Part shown: piece by piece, positions 22,900 through 33,273 of the stretch
Position numbering within the stretch: the stretch's first letter is position 1
Layout of the letters: each line of letters opens with the position of its first letter
Assembly (NCBI GenBank): GCA_949825065.1
Contig: OX463848.1
Location: forward strand, 31,249,502 to 31,313,501
Source: Odontocerum albicorne
Lineage: Eukaryota > Arthropoda > Insecta > Trichoptera > Odontoceridae
Direction: 5' to 3'
DNA length: 64,000 bases
Position numbers and translations under genes: made by a program
Notes under the pieces: generated by a model
What the model saw: only the letters and a program-made list of their open reading frames with translations
Databases searched by the model: none
What the model was told of the DNA's origin: nothing

Positions 22900-23436
22900 A
22901 AGAGAATACACAAAACAAATAAAAATACTATGAACAACAGGTAGACGTTTGAAAAACTGTCAGCCTACTGCGATTATGCGTCGTCACCTTCACTAGGTGA
23001 CTCGACTCGGCGGGATCGGCATGTGACGTCTGCTGAAAGGAGTATAGGATCAGACTGTTTGTTCTCTCACATAAGACCACATGAGTGACGTAAAGGAGCA
23101 GCTCGATATTGACTTTGAAATAGCGAGGAGATCCTCGACTAGGAGGCCCATAATATTGATGGAAACATAGTCAAAAAAATATCATAATTTAAAGCACAAA
23201 TTTATTTTCGTAAGAAATAAGTCATAATTTTATGGTATTTTTCAAATTGAAAATGTATTATATTTACTGGTTCATTCAGAAAACAAAACTTAAGTGGATG
23301 GTCTTTGCAATGAAGTGAATATTAACAAAAACCATACACTAGGCAGCTGATGAAACACTGCCTAAATATTCTGTTCGAGTTGTATAAGTAATTAATTAAT
23401 TTTATATGTATTAGTTGTTTGATTTCAAATCTTGAT
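22900..23436. other. unassigned DNA
   Basis: A somewhat GC-richer block lies at 22965-23150. No domain or repeat was recognised. Confidence 0.4.
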
Positions 23437-23442
23437 AACTCC

Positions 23443-23493
23443 TTCGTGATGTACCTTCTCATATCGGAATTATATGAGAAGGTACATCACGAA
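23443..23493. repeat. perfect 22-bp hairpin
   Basis: Arms 23443-23464 and 23472-23493 are exact reverse complements around a 7-base loop. A further 6-base pairing (TGATAA/TTATCA) lies outside after a 4-base bulge. It is not part of any family I can identify. Confidence 0.8.
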
Positions 23494-23499
23494 TTATCA

Positions 23500-24034
23500 C
23501 TATCATGATAATACTTATTTATTCACTACCCGGTCCGGAACTACTCAACGACCAACCTAGTCCGGAATGACACCAGTATAACTGCACCCAAACCGCTCCC
23601 CTAAGTTCTTAAGCCAATGGATGCAGTATCTTACTCTGCCTCGTTTGTCATTTATTTATACTAGGATTATCAGTTGATAAAAAAAAAAAAGTTCGAATGT
23701 TTTTCAAGGCTCTTTCGAAATAGTCTTCAAAAGTATTTGACTCAATCCACGTTGAAATATATTTTCAATCTTTTTTTTAGTTTGTTCATTCCCACCTAGA
23801 TGAAATAAATATTGACAGATCAGAAAAAAAAGTTAAACCAATTAGCAACTTATAAAAAATCCACAAAATTCACGTTAAAAAAGGACTATAAAATGTGATG
23901 AAGAATTAATTTCAAAACATTTACTTCGAAAATTTTGAGAAATTATTGCGATAAGTTAAGAGAAAATAAAACCCAAAGGCAGTTTGTCTAACTAGCTCCC
24001 ATGATATACTATATAATAAATAACCAAAAATTTA
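23500..24034. other. unassigned DNA
   Basis: A poly-A tract lies at about 23678-23690; otherwise nothing was recognised. Confidence 0.4.
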
Positions 24035-24370
24035 GACAATGGGTCGGAACGTGGTTGTTATCCCGATACGAGTTTGAGTACTTAGTGTCAGTGAATAATT
24101 GTTTTAACTCTTAAATATAATATGTTTTTGATAAATGTATTGAGGATATTGTGGGATGGGCTGTTAATTTCTTCCAATTGATGCAGTACGCCATAGATTG
24201 AGTTACGTGCTACATGGTTAAAATTAAGTCTGGCAACTTTTGAAGTTAATAAGAATTTATTATAAAAAATCAATGGCAATAAACAGTCTGTAGGAAGTAT
24301 CAACATATTTATATGTCCTCAGTAAGAAATAGGCAAAAGCCAGGTTAACTGGGACTCCAACATAAAGAAA
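24035..24370 (+). mobile_element. LINE 3' fragment (CR1/Jockey-like)
   Basis: 'CGGAACGTGGTTGTTATC' and 'GAGTTTGAGTACTTAG' correspond to the end of the reverse transcriptase coding region in the 45481-46327 copy (WLLLRQDFEYL). 'ATAGGCAAAAGCCAGGTTAA' matches its 3' untranslated part. The middle is decayed and contains a 72-codon minus-strand frame without meaning. Confidence 0.55.
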
Positions 24371-24796
24371 CTGGTTCCATAAGTCAATTAAAATAAAAAC
24401 GACTATGTGAACATATGTTTCATGATTATAAATTTCTTATAGTATCATAAAAGGTTTATGGTTTTGAAAAAGGTTTTGATTTAATTAATTTAAATTCGAA
24501 ATTGGTTACTTTTTTCCGTTGAATTCACAATTTAAAATTATTTACATTCGGTTTCAAAAACTCCCGTCTTCTTCAGTTTGGCCACGACTTACTAATCATC
24601 ACCATACTTATTCCATATTGTGTCACACATCATTCCCGATAATTTTTTTTCAGTGCACGAATTTTACCAGCATTTCAGTGAGACGAAAAAAGCTGGACGC
24701 TAAAATATTATATTTCAGCGGTTAGTTTTCTAAAAAATCAGGTTTTTAAAAAGTCGATGCACTTGGTGCATGAATGTTTAAATTAATTAATTTAAT
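24371..24796. other. unassigned AT-rich DNA
   Basis: A plus-strand frame at 24519-24725 shows no domain. No repeat was recognised. Confidence 0.4.
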
Positions 24797-24960
24797 AATT
24801 TATATACATACATACCATCACGCCCTTTCCCTTACGAGATTGACAGAGAGGAGAGCGCCAGAGTTTCTTAACTTGATACACATATTTCACCACTTTCACA
24901 TTCATACACCTTCGCATAAAGCTTTTACAATTTATCTGACTTTAATTTAAAAACTTCCAC
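24797..24960 (-). mobile_element. RTE-like 3' end, left arm of inverted pair
   Basis: It reads 'ATACATACCATCACGCCC' followed by 'GAGAGCGCCAGAG', the complement of the RTE-like 3' end, and stops near the end of the coding tail. It faces the plus-strand copy at 24965-25212, so the two form a large imperfect palindrome with both 3' ends outward. Confidence 0.65.
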
Positions 24961-24964
24961 AAAC

Positions 24965-25212
24965 AAAATAAATATACAGCGCAAATGTGAGTGGATGGCG
25001 TGGTAGAGGAGAACCTAGGGAAATATGGTTGAATCAAGTGAATAATATTTTGAAAGAAGGGAACGTAAGAAGTCAGAGAAATCGTAGGAGTTGTATGAAA
25101 AAGTGTATGGATGTAGAAGAGGCAAAATATGTGTGTTGCGTTAGAAAAGTATAGCGTTCTTTCTTATCTGCCTACATCGACACTGATACGGCATGATAGT
25201 ATATGTATGTAC
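24965..25212 (+). mobile_element. RTE-like 3' end, right arm of inverted pair
   Basis: The plus strand encodes a decayed ANVSGWRGRGEPREIWLNQV, then NNILKEGNVRSQRNRRSCMK and CMDVEEAK, and ends at the 3' tail with 'ATAGTATATGTATGTACG'. This is among the clearer copies of the terminal domain in the window. Confidence 0.7.
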
Positions 25213-25760
25213 GTTTCTGGGTTAAAAACCGATTTGAATGTTATAAAATTAGGTCAATTTGCCCATGAATTCAAAATACTGAATAAGGTCCACAGCTAGG
25301 GAAGTATGGACGAAGTATTATATTCTGCTTTTAATAGTGTCGTAAATTTTGACCGTTTCGGAACAAGTGAAGTCAATTTTAACATTAGTTTCGTTAATAT
25401 CTTTTGCACAAATCACCAAGCGACGTTGACGATGGGCAGATGACCTTCTTTTAAATATTCTAATGCGACATAATTTATCGTGATATCGTATTAAAAAAGC
25501 GATTGGATGATGAATAGATTTTTGAAAATCTATAGTTTACATTTTGACCTAAATTAGTAGGTTTCTGATCAAAAGATTATAACATATTAATGTTTTTTAT
25601 TATCATCTTTAAATTGTTGGAATTTGTTATTTATAGCGCTTCGACTTTTTTTTCACTTAAGACAATTGTATGACCCTGATCTGACCTGACCCATTATCAC
25701 ACGAGCACTGGTCCGTTGGTGAGTCTACTCTGTCAGTGCCAACTCGCGCATAATTCAACC
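25213..25760. other. unassigned DNA
   Basis: No coding signal or repeat family was recognised. Confidence 0.4.
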
Positions 25761-25855
25761 TTGTTTGTTCTCCCTGATGAGGAGGTGAATACCTTGAAAT
25801 CGGTAGGGTCATACCATTATCTTAAATGAAAAAAACAATGCTTTAGTAAATCAAT
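25761..25855. repeat. hairpin-family element, single decayed arm
   Basis: 'GGAGGTGAATACCTTGAAAT' followed by 'CGGTAGGGTCATACC' and 'AACAATGCTTTAGTAAA' matches the right arm of the hairpin family at 61621-61725. No opposing arm is visible upstream, so this is a deleted or very old copy. Confidence 0.55.
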
Positions 25856-26009
25856 AATAATTCGAATTTGGTTACATAGTTTGTTGAGTTGTTTAACATT
25901 TTTTTATTAAATTGAATGATTATTTCAAATTCCGTCATTTTAATGTCTTCAATGTTGTTAATACTTTTTTATTTGCACAATAAATAAATTCTGAGATGAA
26001 TAAAAACCG

Positions 26010-26170
26010 TAGAAGATACTGGTTGGCCACGTTGAAATGATATATAACACAAGAGTTCCATATCTGTCGATGTATGAGTCGTCCCTCTGGAAGACCTTCA
26101 GAAAGATGGAAGGATAGCTGAGAATGAACATCTCATGAGAGGCAGTCCTGATGACGACGAACCATATACG
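26010..26170 (+). mobile_element. non-LTR reverse transcriptase tail, second type
   Basis: The plus strand reads RRYWLATLK, then RPSGRPSERWKDS. This is the 'G H V A R M ... G R P ... R W ... D' ending of a non-LTR reverse transcriptase distinct from the common RTE-like family here. A related piece lies at 50330-50525. Stops are frequent. Confidence 0.5.
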
Positions 26171-27242
26171 CTTATATTTTTATACGTGAAGTGAATTTAA
26201 ATTACAAACATTAAAATAAAACTAAAAAAAATTAAGGAATACCGCGGTGTATTGGTCCTTTAACCCGAAGTATATTATAATTTTAGCCACGAACAAACAT
26301 TGAGTAGCGGGCTACGGCCATAGCCGAGCTTTTTACCCTTTCAATTATTCAAAATGCACTCAATGCCCAGGAATAATTCACCGTGCGTGGCGCGGGCTCG
26401 TGGCGCGTGGCTTGCGTGCCGTCGCGCGGGCTCAGCCCGCCTCGCAGTAAACACAGTAGCTGTGTTACGGATCCGACTCGGTACACGTACAGGGTGATTA
26501 GAGCTTGATGAAAGTTCACAATATGGAGTATATCATTTATAAAAAAAATAAGATAAGACAAGAAAATAAAATTCTATTTTATGTCGATCTTCAATACATA
26601 GAACTCCATTTTTAATTAGGAAAATTAAAATTAAACGCTTTGATAGCTCTGTATCATTTTTTTTATTCAGTAACAGCTATTTTCGCCATACTATGGCCTT
26701 GTTTCCCCATACGATTAAAGCTTAATTTTTCAATAATTCCTTCACAAAGTTATGTATAGTAAATATATTTCAAGGTAAAAACTCGTATTATGTTATATAC
26801 TCGTATTATATGTACAAAGGATTTGGGTTTTTCTTGGGTAATTCAATTGTTAACTTGGGTCGCTTTACAATGAAAGTATCTTAACTATATAGGATTTCAG
26901 TTAGAATTATCTTGAAAAATGTGCCTATACATAAATAAAAAAAAAACATTCAAATAGGTTTAAGTATCTTTTTGCATTAAAGATCTTAAACCATTCAAGA
27001 TAATTTAAATCCCAAATTCTCTGCCAATCTACATTTAATGTGCTCACCTAAAGCTGATTTATATATTAAAATATTGTTTTAACATTTAATGATATATAGC
27101 CACGTAGCTAACTTTCACCTACAGTTTGAGAAGGCCATTGCACGGCGAAACAGGTGTCATTGAGTTAATAAACAAAGGATATAGAGCAATCAAAGCATTT
27201 AATTATGATTTTCCTAATTATCTATAGTATGTTTTATAACGT
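26171..27242. other. unassigned, with CpG-rich patch
   Basis: The patch 26370-26480 is strikingly GC- and CpG-rich compared with the rest of the window ('GCGTGGCGCGGGCTCGTGGC'). It is too short and frame-poor to call as an exon; a 70-codon minus-strand frame (26349-26561) crosses it. The remainder is AT-rich. Confidence 0.4.
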
Positions 27243-27385
27243 CCGATCTCACCACCACCCACGCTGTTATGGGTAACAAAATAAGTCCCCGATCTACACT
27301 AGAAGATCGAAATCTTTTTTTTTTTATGGGCGAGACGTTACGTCTGAAAGAAGAAAGAGCTGCCCAAAAGGACTCCTTCTTCGGT
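27243..27385 (+). repeat. unclassified dispersed repeat C, copy 2
   Basis: 'CCACCCACGCTGTTATGGG', 'GATCTACACTAGAAGATCG' and 'GCCCAAAAGGACTCCTTCTT' are shared with 36999-37190 in the same order and, inverted, with 12885-13045. It is non-coding. Confidence 0.6.
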
Positions 27386-27703
27386 ATTCATTTCTGAATC
27401 AAATTTTATAGTTTATTATACAACTTAATGGATTTATTGCTATGTGACAATTTTTTTCCAAACAATCAAAAATAGGAATAAGATGCCAGAAACGAAAATC
27501 AGACTGAACTGGAACCGTTTTTGCTACAATAACTTATTTTATTGAAAGTTTTTCTACAGACAATTCTCGTTTCAATTCCACAGTATATGGACGTAAATAA
27601 CTAAAAGTTGATTTTATTCAATTCCATTGAACGTGCTCACATTAATTTTAAGATGCTCGTTGAGCGAAACCCGTGATTGGACAAAAAAAAAAGAATTATA
27701 TTG

Positions 27704-27961
27704 AATATATTGTAATTTGTTTTATCAAACACTCTTTATTCCATTTTTATAACGGTATAACCCTACCGGTTTCAAGGCTTTAATCTCATCATCAGGGAGC
27801 ACCAAAACGACTGAATTCTGTTCGAACTGATGATGAGACGAAAGCCTTGAAACCGGTAGGGTTATACCGTTATAAAAGTGGAATAAACAGTGTTTGATAA
27901 AACAAATTACAATATATTTAAATCTCCACAATGTTAATGTCTTAATTATAAATAATATATT
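27704..27961 (-). mobile_element. hairpin-family element, copy 1 (inverted)
   Basis: Arms 27707-27795 and 27827-27915 are long imperfect inverted repeats containing 'ACCCTACCGGTTTCAAGG' and its complement, around a 31-base spacer. The lead sequence 'CTCCACAATGTTAATGTCTT' lies on the right, so this copy is inverted relative to the others. AATATATT occurs at both borders (27704-27711 and 27954-27961) as a possible 8-bp target duplication. A minus-strand frame through the arms is not a gene. Confidence 0.75.
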
Positions 27962-27988
27962 ATACTAAATAATTTTATTGATTAATGT

Positions 27989-28210
27989 ATGCTTCTTCTT
28001 TTTCTTGTAAATTTTGGATCTGTTGTGTTGCGAGTATCATTCCTGGGAGGTAGATCACTAGTTGTTAGTCCATCTTTTAATCGGCCTTCTTGGCATGCGA
28101 TGTCCTGCGGGGATCTTATGTACTGTTGTGTACCATATGGACTTCTGTTATCGCCTACTCCATCTAACCATATTCAATGTGTTGCAAGTCTGTCGGACGT
28201 CTAGTCTCTG
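27989..28210 (-). mobile_element. possible non-LTR reverse transcriptase tail, minus strand
   Basis: On the minus strand, one phase reads AGHRMPRRPIKRWTN after a RWSRR-like segment, resembling the G..RGRPK.RW.DD ending of RTE-type reverse transcriptases. The match is short and frame-broken. The antisense 71-codon plus-strand frame is not supported as a gene. Confidence 0.35.
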
Positions 28211-28886
28211 ACTTTATCTTTAAGAGATTTTCCCGCGATGCTTCGTAGTATTGTTATTTTGAGTGATTGAAGCAGACTTCTTGTTCTTGTTCTTGTTATA
28301 TCGGCTCTGATTACAACACTCCTAAGCCATGATCCTGACACAAGTCTTAGAAATTCGTGATTGTTTTTGGTTTATTTGCTTGTTTCCTCATCACTTTTTA
28401 AGTGTTTAAATTGTATCACTTTCTCAACAGACTGATCAATGACCATTTAGCACCTTCTCGGTTGTTTGGGTATTGTGCTCGTTTTGTGTATTGATTTAAT
28501 TATGATGTTTGAAAAACAGATAAAGCTAAGGTTGCAGTGATATAGCCATATTATATACAAATATAATCAAATGGACAAGACATCGTTTGAAATATCATGA
28601 CAGCATTGTAGTAAAATATGACGGTTGAGTTTGGAAGAAGCCTAATCGATCATGATGCAACCCAGAACTATCGAGCATGGAATTCGCGTATTAAAAGAGC
28701 TAAACCCAACTAAGATGGGTTAAGGGAAATTAAAGAAGAAAAAAGTGCTATTATTATTTATCTGGAGGGAATAGAACAGCATAAAAACTATTAAGAAACG
28801 ATGATTAGTTCTTTCATTTTATAAATCTTCTTATTTGGAGCGTAAACCTAGATGAGAAAAAATAAACATAATAAATAAGGTGCTTT
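28211..28886. other. unassigned DNA
   Basis: A short (TTCTTG)n run lies near 28279-28297. Nothing else was recognised. Confidence 0.4.
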
Positions 28887-29106
28887 TGAGATGTGGTACA
28901 TGTTTGAGATGTGGTACTTGTTTGAGATGTGGTACTTGTTTGAGATGTGGTACTTGTTTGAGATGTGGTACTTGTTTGAGATGTGGTACTTGTTTGAGAT
29001 GTGGTACTTGTTTGAGATGTGGTACTTGTTTGAGATGTGGTACTTGTTTGAGATGTGGTACTTGTTTGAGATGTGGTACTTGTTTGAGTTGTGGTACTTG
29101 TTTGAG
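28887..29106. repeat. 18-bp minisatellite, about 12 copies
   Basis: The unit TTTGAGATGTGGTACTTG repeats about twelve times with very few changes. Because 18 is a multiple of three, several phases on both strands stay open (RCGTCL, MWYLFE, TSTTSQ, LKQVPH). None has independent support as a protein. Confidence 0.95.
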
Positions 29107-29989
29107 GTGTATGCTTAAGATTTCTTCGACGTACATAAATGTATCGATATTGCAGCCTATAATTTCTACAATTCACACGTTGAGAACAATTAAACTCGTG
29201 CTTTTGTTCAGCAAATATAAACGACGAGTTTTACACATATCACCCAACAGATTAACTAACTACGTCAGAAAGGCTCCGTCCCTCTATCTTTTCCTGTCGT
29301 TTTTTTTATTAAATATAAATTTCTTCTACTTAATGGTCGTCAGTTTCACGGGAAAAATAGCAATCTCTCAAATTTAAGAGGCATGAATGACTTCATCTAT
29401 CTTCCACCTTTCGTCTAACTCAGTCACCCTGTACAGATGGAAGAATTGAAGAGCTTTTATTTTATATGAAATGTGCAAAACTCCGAGGTGAAAGATCCCT
29501 CGTTAATATGAACGCCTTGGTTGAGTTTTTCAAATGGTAAAAAAAGTATAATTTATAGACCATACGCGCTATGTACGTAATTTGATAGAGGGGTGTGCTT
29601 TACGATTTTGGCGAAAATAAAAATATTGGATGAAGGTTTTTTCGACGTTGATGCCGAGGTAAAAAGATGCGGAGGTATTTTTTTGCTTGGGAAAGGAAAT
29701 TTATGTAAAGCTGTCGTACTGAGGAATATATTATGTTCTTTGCGATATTATTTCGAGTGTGTGTAGCTTTATGTGCCTGGATTTGAAGTGCATTTAGAAA
29801 AATGAAATGTATGAAATATGATGAGTTTAAAAAAAATACTTGGATAGGGTTTACCTGATTTTATTTTTTCAAAGAAATATCATTCGGTATCAAGTTATAA
29901 CTTATTACAATATATATTTTCCGAAAATTTTCGTTTTTTCTTTGTTTCCTTTTGTATGGTACCCTTCAAGATATCCGATTTGGTGATTT
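29107..29989. other. unassigned DNA
   Basis: The end of the plus-strand frame 28880-29377 runs out of the minisatellite into this unique sequence. No family was recognised. Confidence 0.4.
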
Positions 29990-30290
29990 AGACATATTGA
30001 AGGGCGTGGCTGGGAAACAATATTACCTTTGACCCCAGTACTCGAGCCTTTGGGTTAAGACACACTGGAGTAGGCACGGAACTCGCGGGTTCGTTATTAA
30101 ACGTGTTGGCAACATTAGCGCTAGTGAAAATACAACACTTGCACATGTATTTGGCACGTACTTGTATTGTTATAACATACGATGAGCTCTTTTGCTCTTT
30201 ATTTGCTGTGTTGAGAATCGAATCTGAAACTCCGAGTGGAATTCTAGTGGATTGCAAGGCCACGGAGATCACTAGAACAAAATAAATTTA
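29990..30290 (-). mobile_element. tRNA-derived SINE, family 2 (SINE-2), minus strand
   Basis: The body has 'CACGGAACTCGCGGGTTCGT', 'ACACTTGCACATGTATTTGG' and 'GAGCTCTTTTG'. It is followed by the complement of a tRNA-like head: 'GAATCGAATCTGAAACTCC' (B box on the minus strand) and 'CAAGGCCACGGAGATCAC'. Similar bodies lie at 31790-32080, 57000-57240, 58550-58650 and 61940-62332. Frames 29988-30272 and 30103-30285 are inside this SINE. Confidence 0.6.
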
Positions 30291-30336
30291 TTGTCGTATC
30301 GACAATACCAGATCAATATATTATTGGCCCAGAGAG

Positions 30337-30714
30337 ATGCAACTGCGATGTCATCAAGCAGTGGATGTTCTTCTTCATCCTTCATATGAGGTGATTCTAT
30401 TTCGATGTACTCACGTGGGTGAGAAGGCATTAAGAGATCTCCCTACGGTGCATGGTAGATGGTGTCCTGACAGGTACTACGACGGTAGCATTAACATCCG
30501 CAGACTTTCAGTTCTTGCTTTCCAAGAATTGACACGCTTACTTTCCGAAAAGTCTTCGATGGGGTTGCGGGTAAACATTAAACCGCTGCGTGACTCATTA
30601 TTGGCTATGTTGGTATTTGATCATACGTCAGTGTTTGGGATCACAAATTTGCTTGTCTTTCTCACTCCTGCATGCAACATTACCACCGATGTCTGGAGGA
30701 GATATCTTAGTTAG
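30337..30714 (+). CDS. unrecognised 125-codon open frame
   Basis: A continuous frame of 125 codons begins with MQLRCHQAVDVLLHPSYEVI and ends near DVWRRYLS, in a stretch less AT-rich than its surroundings. I recognise no domain. It holds several cysteines and histidines (LRCH, FRCTHVGEK, PACN) but not in a spacing I can assign to a zinc-finger family. It follows directly after a minus-strand SINE. It could be decayed transposon coding sequence, an exon, or chance. No splice context or Kozak support is convincing. Confidence 0.25.
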   Translation: MQLRCHQAVDVLLHPSYEVILFRCTHVGEKALRDLPTVHGRWCPDRYYDGSINIRRLSVLAFQELTRLLSEKSSMGLRVNIKPLRDSLLAMLVFDHTSVFGITNLLVFLTPACNITTDVWRRYLS

Positions 30715-30884
30715 CATTTAGGGTAGGTTTGAAATATTCAGTAATAGGGTAACATGTTTCATTTAATGCAATATCTCTCTGCTTTTCATGAACATACATG
30801 CTTTATACTGGGGCATATTCATTTGAAATCTTGCAATTTAATGTATAAAGATGTTTTTATATGAATATTTTGTATAGCATAATT

Positions 30885-30975
30885 CACTTCCTCCGATCTT
30901 TCACTGTTTACTCATGTATCGCATTTACTTTTCAATCCGTACTTTTCTATCACCATGACTTTATCCGAGTTGTGG
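30885..30975 (-). mobile_element. RTE-like scrap, minus strand
   Basis: 'CATGTATCGCATTTACTTTT' and 'TACTTTTCTATCACCATGAC' match the upstream part of the RTE-like tail seen at 10960-11035 and 55410-55460. Confidence 0.45.
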
Positions 30976-31789
30976 AGTTAGCGAAAAATTCTCACTCTAA
31001 CTTCGACTTCAGAAATTTTAAATGTTTGATTTTTACTCCAATTAAAGTATATATAATATAATATATTGCTAACAATATGCTATACTTAATTACGTGGCGG
31101 TATTACTAAAACGTATTTTTTTTGGAAATAATTTCTTATTATTACATACTATTTATACTAGATTGTTCATGGTTCATAATTAAACAATATAATTTATGTA
31201 GCCAATTAATTACAAAGAAAATTAAGTCTAAATCAAATTAAGAGTATCATCTTTCGACTCTAATTCATAAAAAAAAACCAACCGACTCCACGACTTCGAC
31301 TGCACCTTCTGACTCCACGTCCCGATTTCTGACTTCTACAGTGAGTGATTTCTGACTCCACAGATCTGGATTTTATATTTTATTTTATAAATGTTATTAT
31401 GCAACGTAAAGGACACTTGAGTATCGTTTATTTTCTCAGTTAATGCGTCTCAATGGGTTATTTATTTACTGAAAACAAATTAAATGTATAAATAATATTA
31501 TTATATATTTGGTATGAAAAGTGATGTTAATAAGGTGATTTAAAGAACAATCTAACTGCATCTGTCGTATTCCGTATTTTCTCTTCTTGGTCGATTCCTC
31601 ATGACTGAGACTCGTATTTGTCCAACTCTGCTCATAACGATTAACCATTTTGGACTTCTCAGAGTGTTACCGACACAGAGGACTACGTTGCGTTACTGAC
31701 TTGGTTAGGCCCTCGGGTTGGTGGTGTTCCTCTGCCTCGTCGTTTCTTCATACTATTCGTCAGCACGAGTTTTTCTAAATACCATTATA
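30976..31789. other. unassigned, with short GACTCC-type repeats
   Basis: Between about 31280 and 31365 the motifs 'CCGACTCCACGACTTCGACT' and 'TTCTGACTCCAC' recur irregularly, a weak tandem structure. Otherwise nothing was recognised. Confidence 0.4.
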
Positions 31790-32080
31790 TATCCAAGTAT
31801 GCGGGATGTTTTTGATGAGTGCTTAGAACAACTAGTAGGTACTGAACTCGCAGTTCGTCATCGCGCATATGCAATAGTATCCCACACGTTAAGAGATAAT
31901 AACATTAGCACATGTCTAGCGAGTGTTAATATTTTAACTATACGAGCTCTTTAACTAGACCGGGACCCTTTTCCAACCCTTTTCGTTTTTCTGCTACTAT
32001 CAGGAATCGAACCCGATACAAATCTTCCCCAGGTAAATATTTTTAGTAACTAGGCTACAGAGGTCGTCAGTAGGAGGTAT
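31790..32080 (-). mobile_element. SINE-2, minus strand
   Basis: 'GGTACTGAACTCGCAGTTCG', 'CATCGCGCATATG' and 'ACGAGCTCTTTAACTAG' form the family-2 body. 'AGGAATCGAACCCGATAC' (B box complement) and 'TAGGCTACAGAGGTCGTC' form the tRNA-like head. It is one of the more complete copies. Confidence 0.6.
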
Positions 32081-32209
32081 TCCTGAAGTAAACCCGCCTG
32101 GAATTAAACATGAGATACCCGCTTGCTTTGCGTGAACCCATAATAATTGTACAGGTATAGCTTTACATGTTAATTAATATTGGTGTATTACTTTCTCAGA
32201 GATTATATT

Positions 32210-32450
32210 TAATTATTCTATTACATTTTCATTGTATAAAAATATGCGAGTATTTTATTATTCTATTACACATTTTATTTTTCTATTACACTTTCGTAGT
32301 ACACAAATGTGTTAGTATTTTATTACTCTATTACACTTTCTTTGTATACAAATATGAGAGTATTTTTTTATTCTATTACACTTTTGTTGTATACAAATGT
32401 AAACATATTTTATAAGTCTATTACACTTTTGTTGTTACAAATGAGAGAGT
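32210..32450. repeat. minisatellite, about five imperfect copies
   Basis: The core 'TCTATTACACTTT.GTTGTA' followed by 'CAAATATGAGAGTATTTT' recurs roughly every 45-55 bp with length variation. The open frame 32167-32415 is a by-product. Confidence 0.65.
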
Positions 32451-32974
32451 TTTTTGTTTATAAAATATAAATTCATATAATGTATATGCAAAAAAAATTC
32501 AAAGTGCGAGTGAATACAGAAATACAAGGTATTACAATCATCATCATTAAACAATATAAAATTGGTTGTGCTTACGTCCGTATGTAACAATAGGTGTTGT
32601 CATAGTTATGGATTTTTATCTACTAATATTATATTTATTATTTAAGTAATTAAATTAACATCATGGTTAGATCATTTTTAATATTAATTAACCACTGCCC
32701 CTTTTTGATATTTTATAAGGTATAAAATAACAATAGATAACTTTGTATTTACGAAGAGATGACTTTAATGTTGAACAGAAAAATGTAAATACTAATGCAA
32801 ATATGAGAAATCAATTGAAAATGATTGAGTAATCTAACATATAATCACTCAAATATTAGATTCACACTTTTTACGGTTTCCATTTAAAAATATGAGTTTA
32901 GTTGTTAAAAGTATGTAAAAGGTTTTCTGTCAATTAGATACATACTCTATTCTGAGTATAATTTCATTCAAATG
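32451..32974. other. unassigned AT-rich DNA
   Basis: Nothing recognised. Confidence 0.4.
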
Positions 32975-33273
32975 AAACATTATTTATATATTATTTATAG
33001 TTAAGGCATTAAAATTGTGGTGGTTTAAAGACATTTTATTTTGTTTTATTAAACGCTTTTTATTCCACTTATTTTTAATGGTATAACCCTACCGGTTTCA
33101 AGGTCTTCCCCTCATCTTCTGGGGAGCACAAACGAGACGTCTTGTCTTGACAAGAATGTCTTGTTTGCGCTCCCCTGACGATGAGGTGAAAACCTTCAAA
33201 CCGTTAGGGTTATACAGTTACAAAAAAAGTGGAATAAACAGTGTTTGATAAAACAGATTACAAACATTATTTA
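32975..33273 (+). mobile_element. hairpin-family element, copy 2
   Basis: The one-sided lead 'ATAGTTAAGGCATTAAAATT' is followed by inverted arms of about 100 bp centred near 33148, containing 'ACCCTACCGGTTTCAAGG' and a decayed complement. AAACATTATTTA occurs at 32975-32986 and 33262-33273, a 12-bp direct repeat flanking the element. The arms differ more than in copy 61515-61725, so this copy is older. Confidence 0.75.

Noticed and set aside
28814..29377. Cysteine-rich RCGTCL repeat protein and three alternative frames
   Set aside because: Four different phases on two strands are open because the unit is 18 bp. No frame has independent support.
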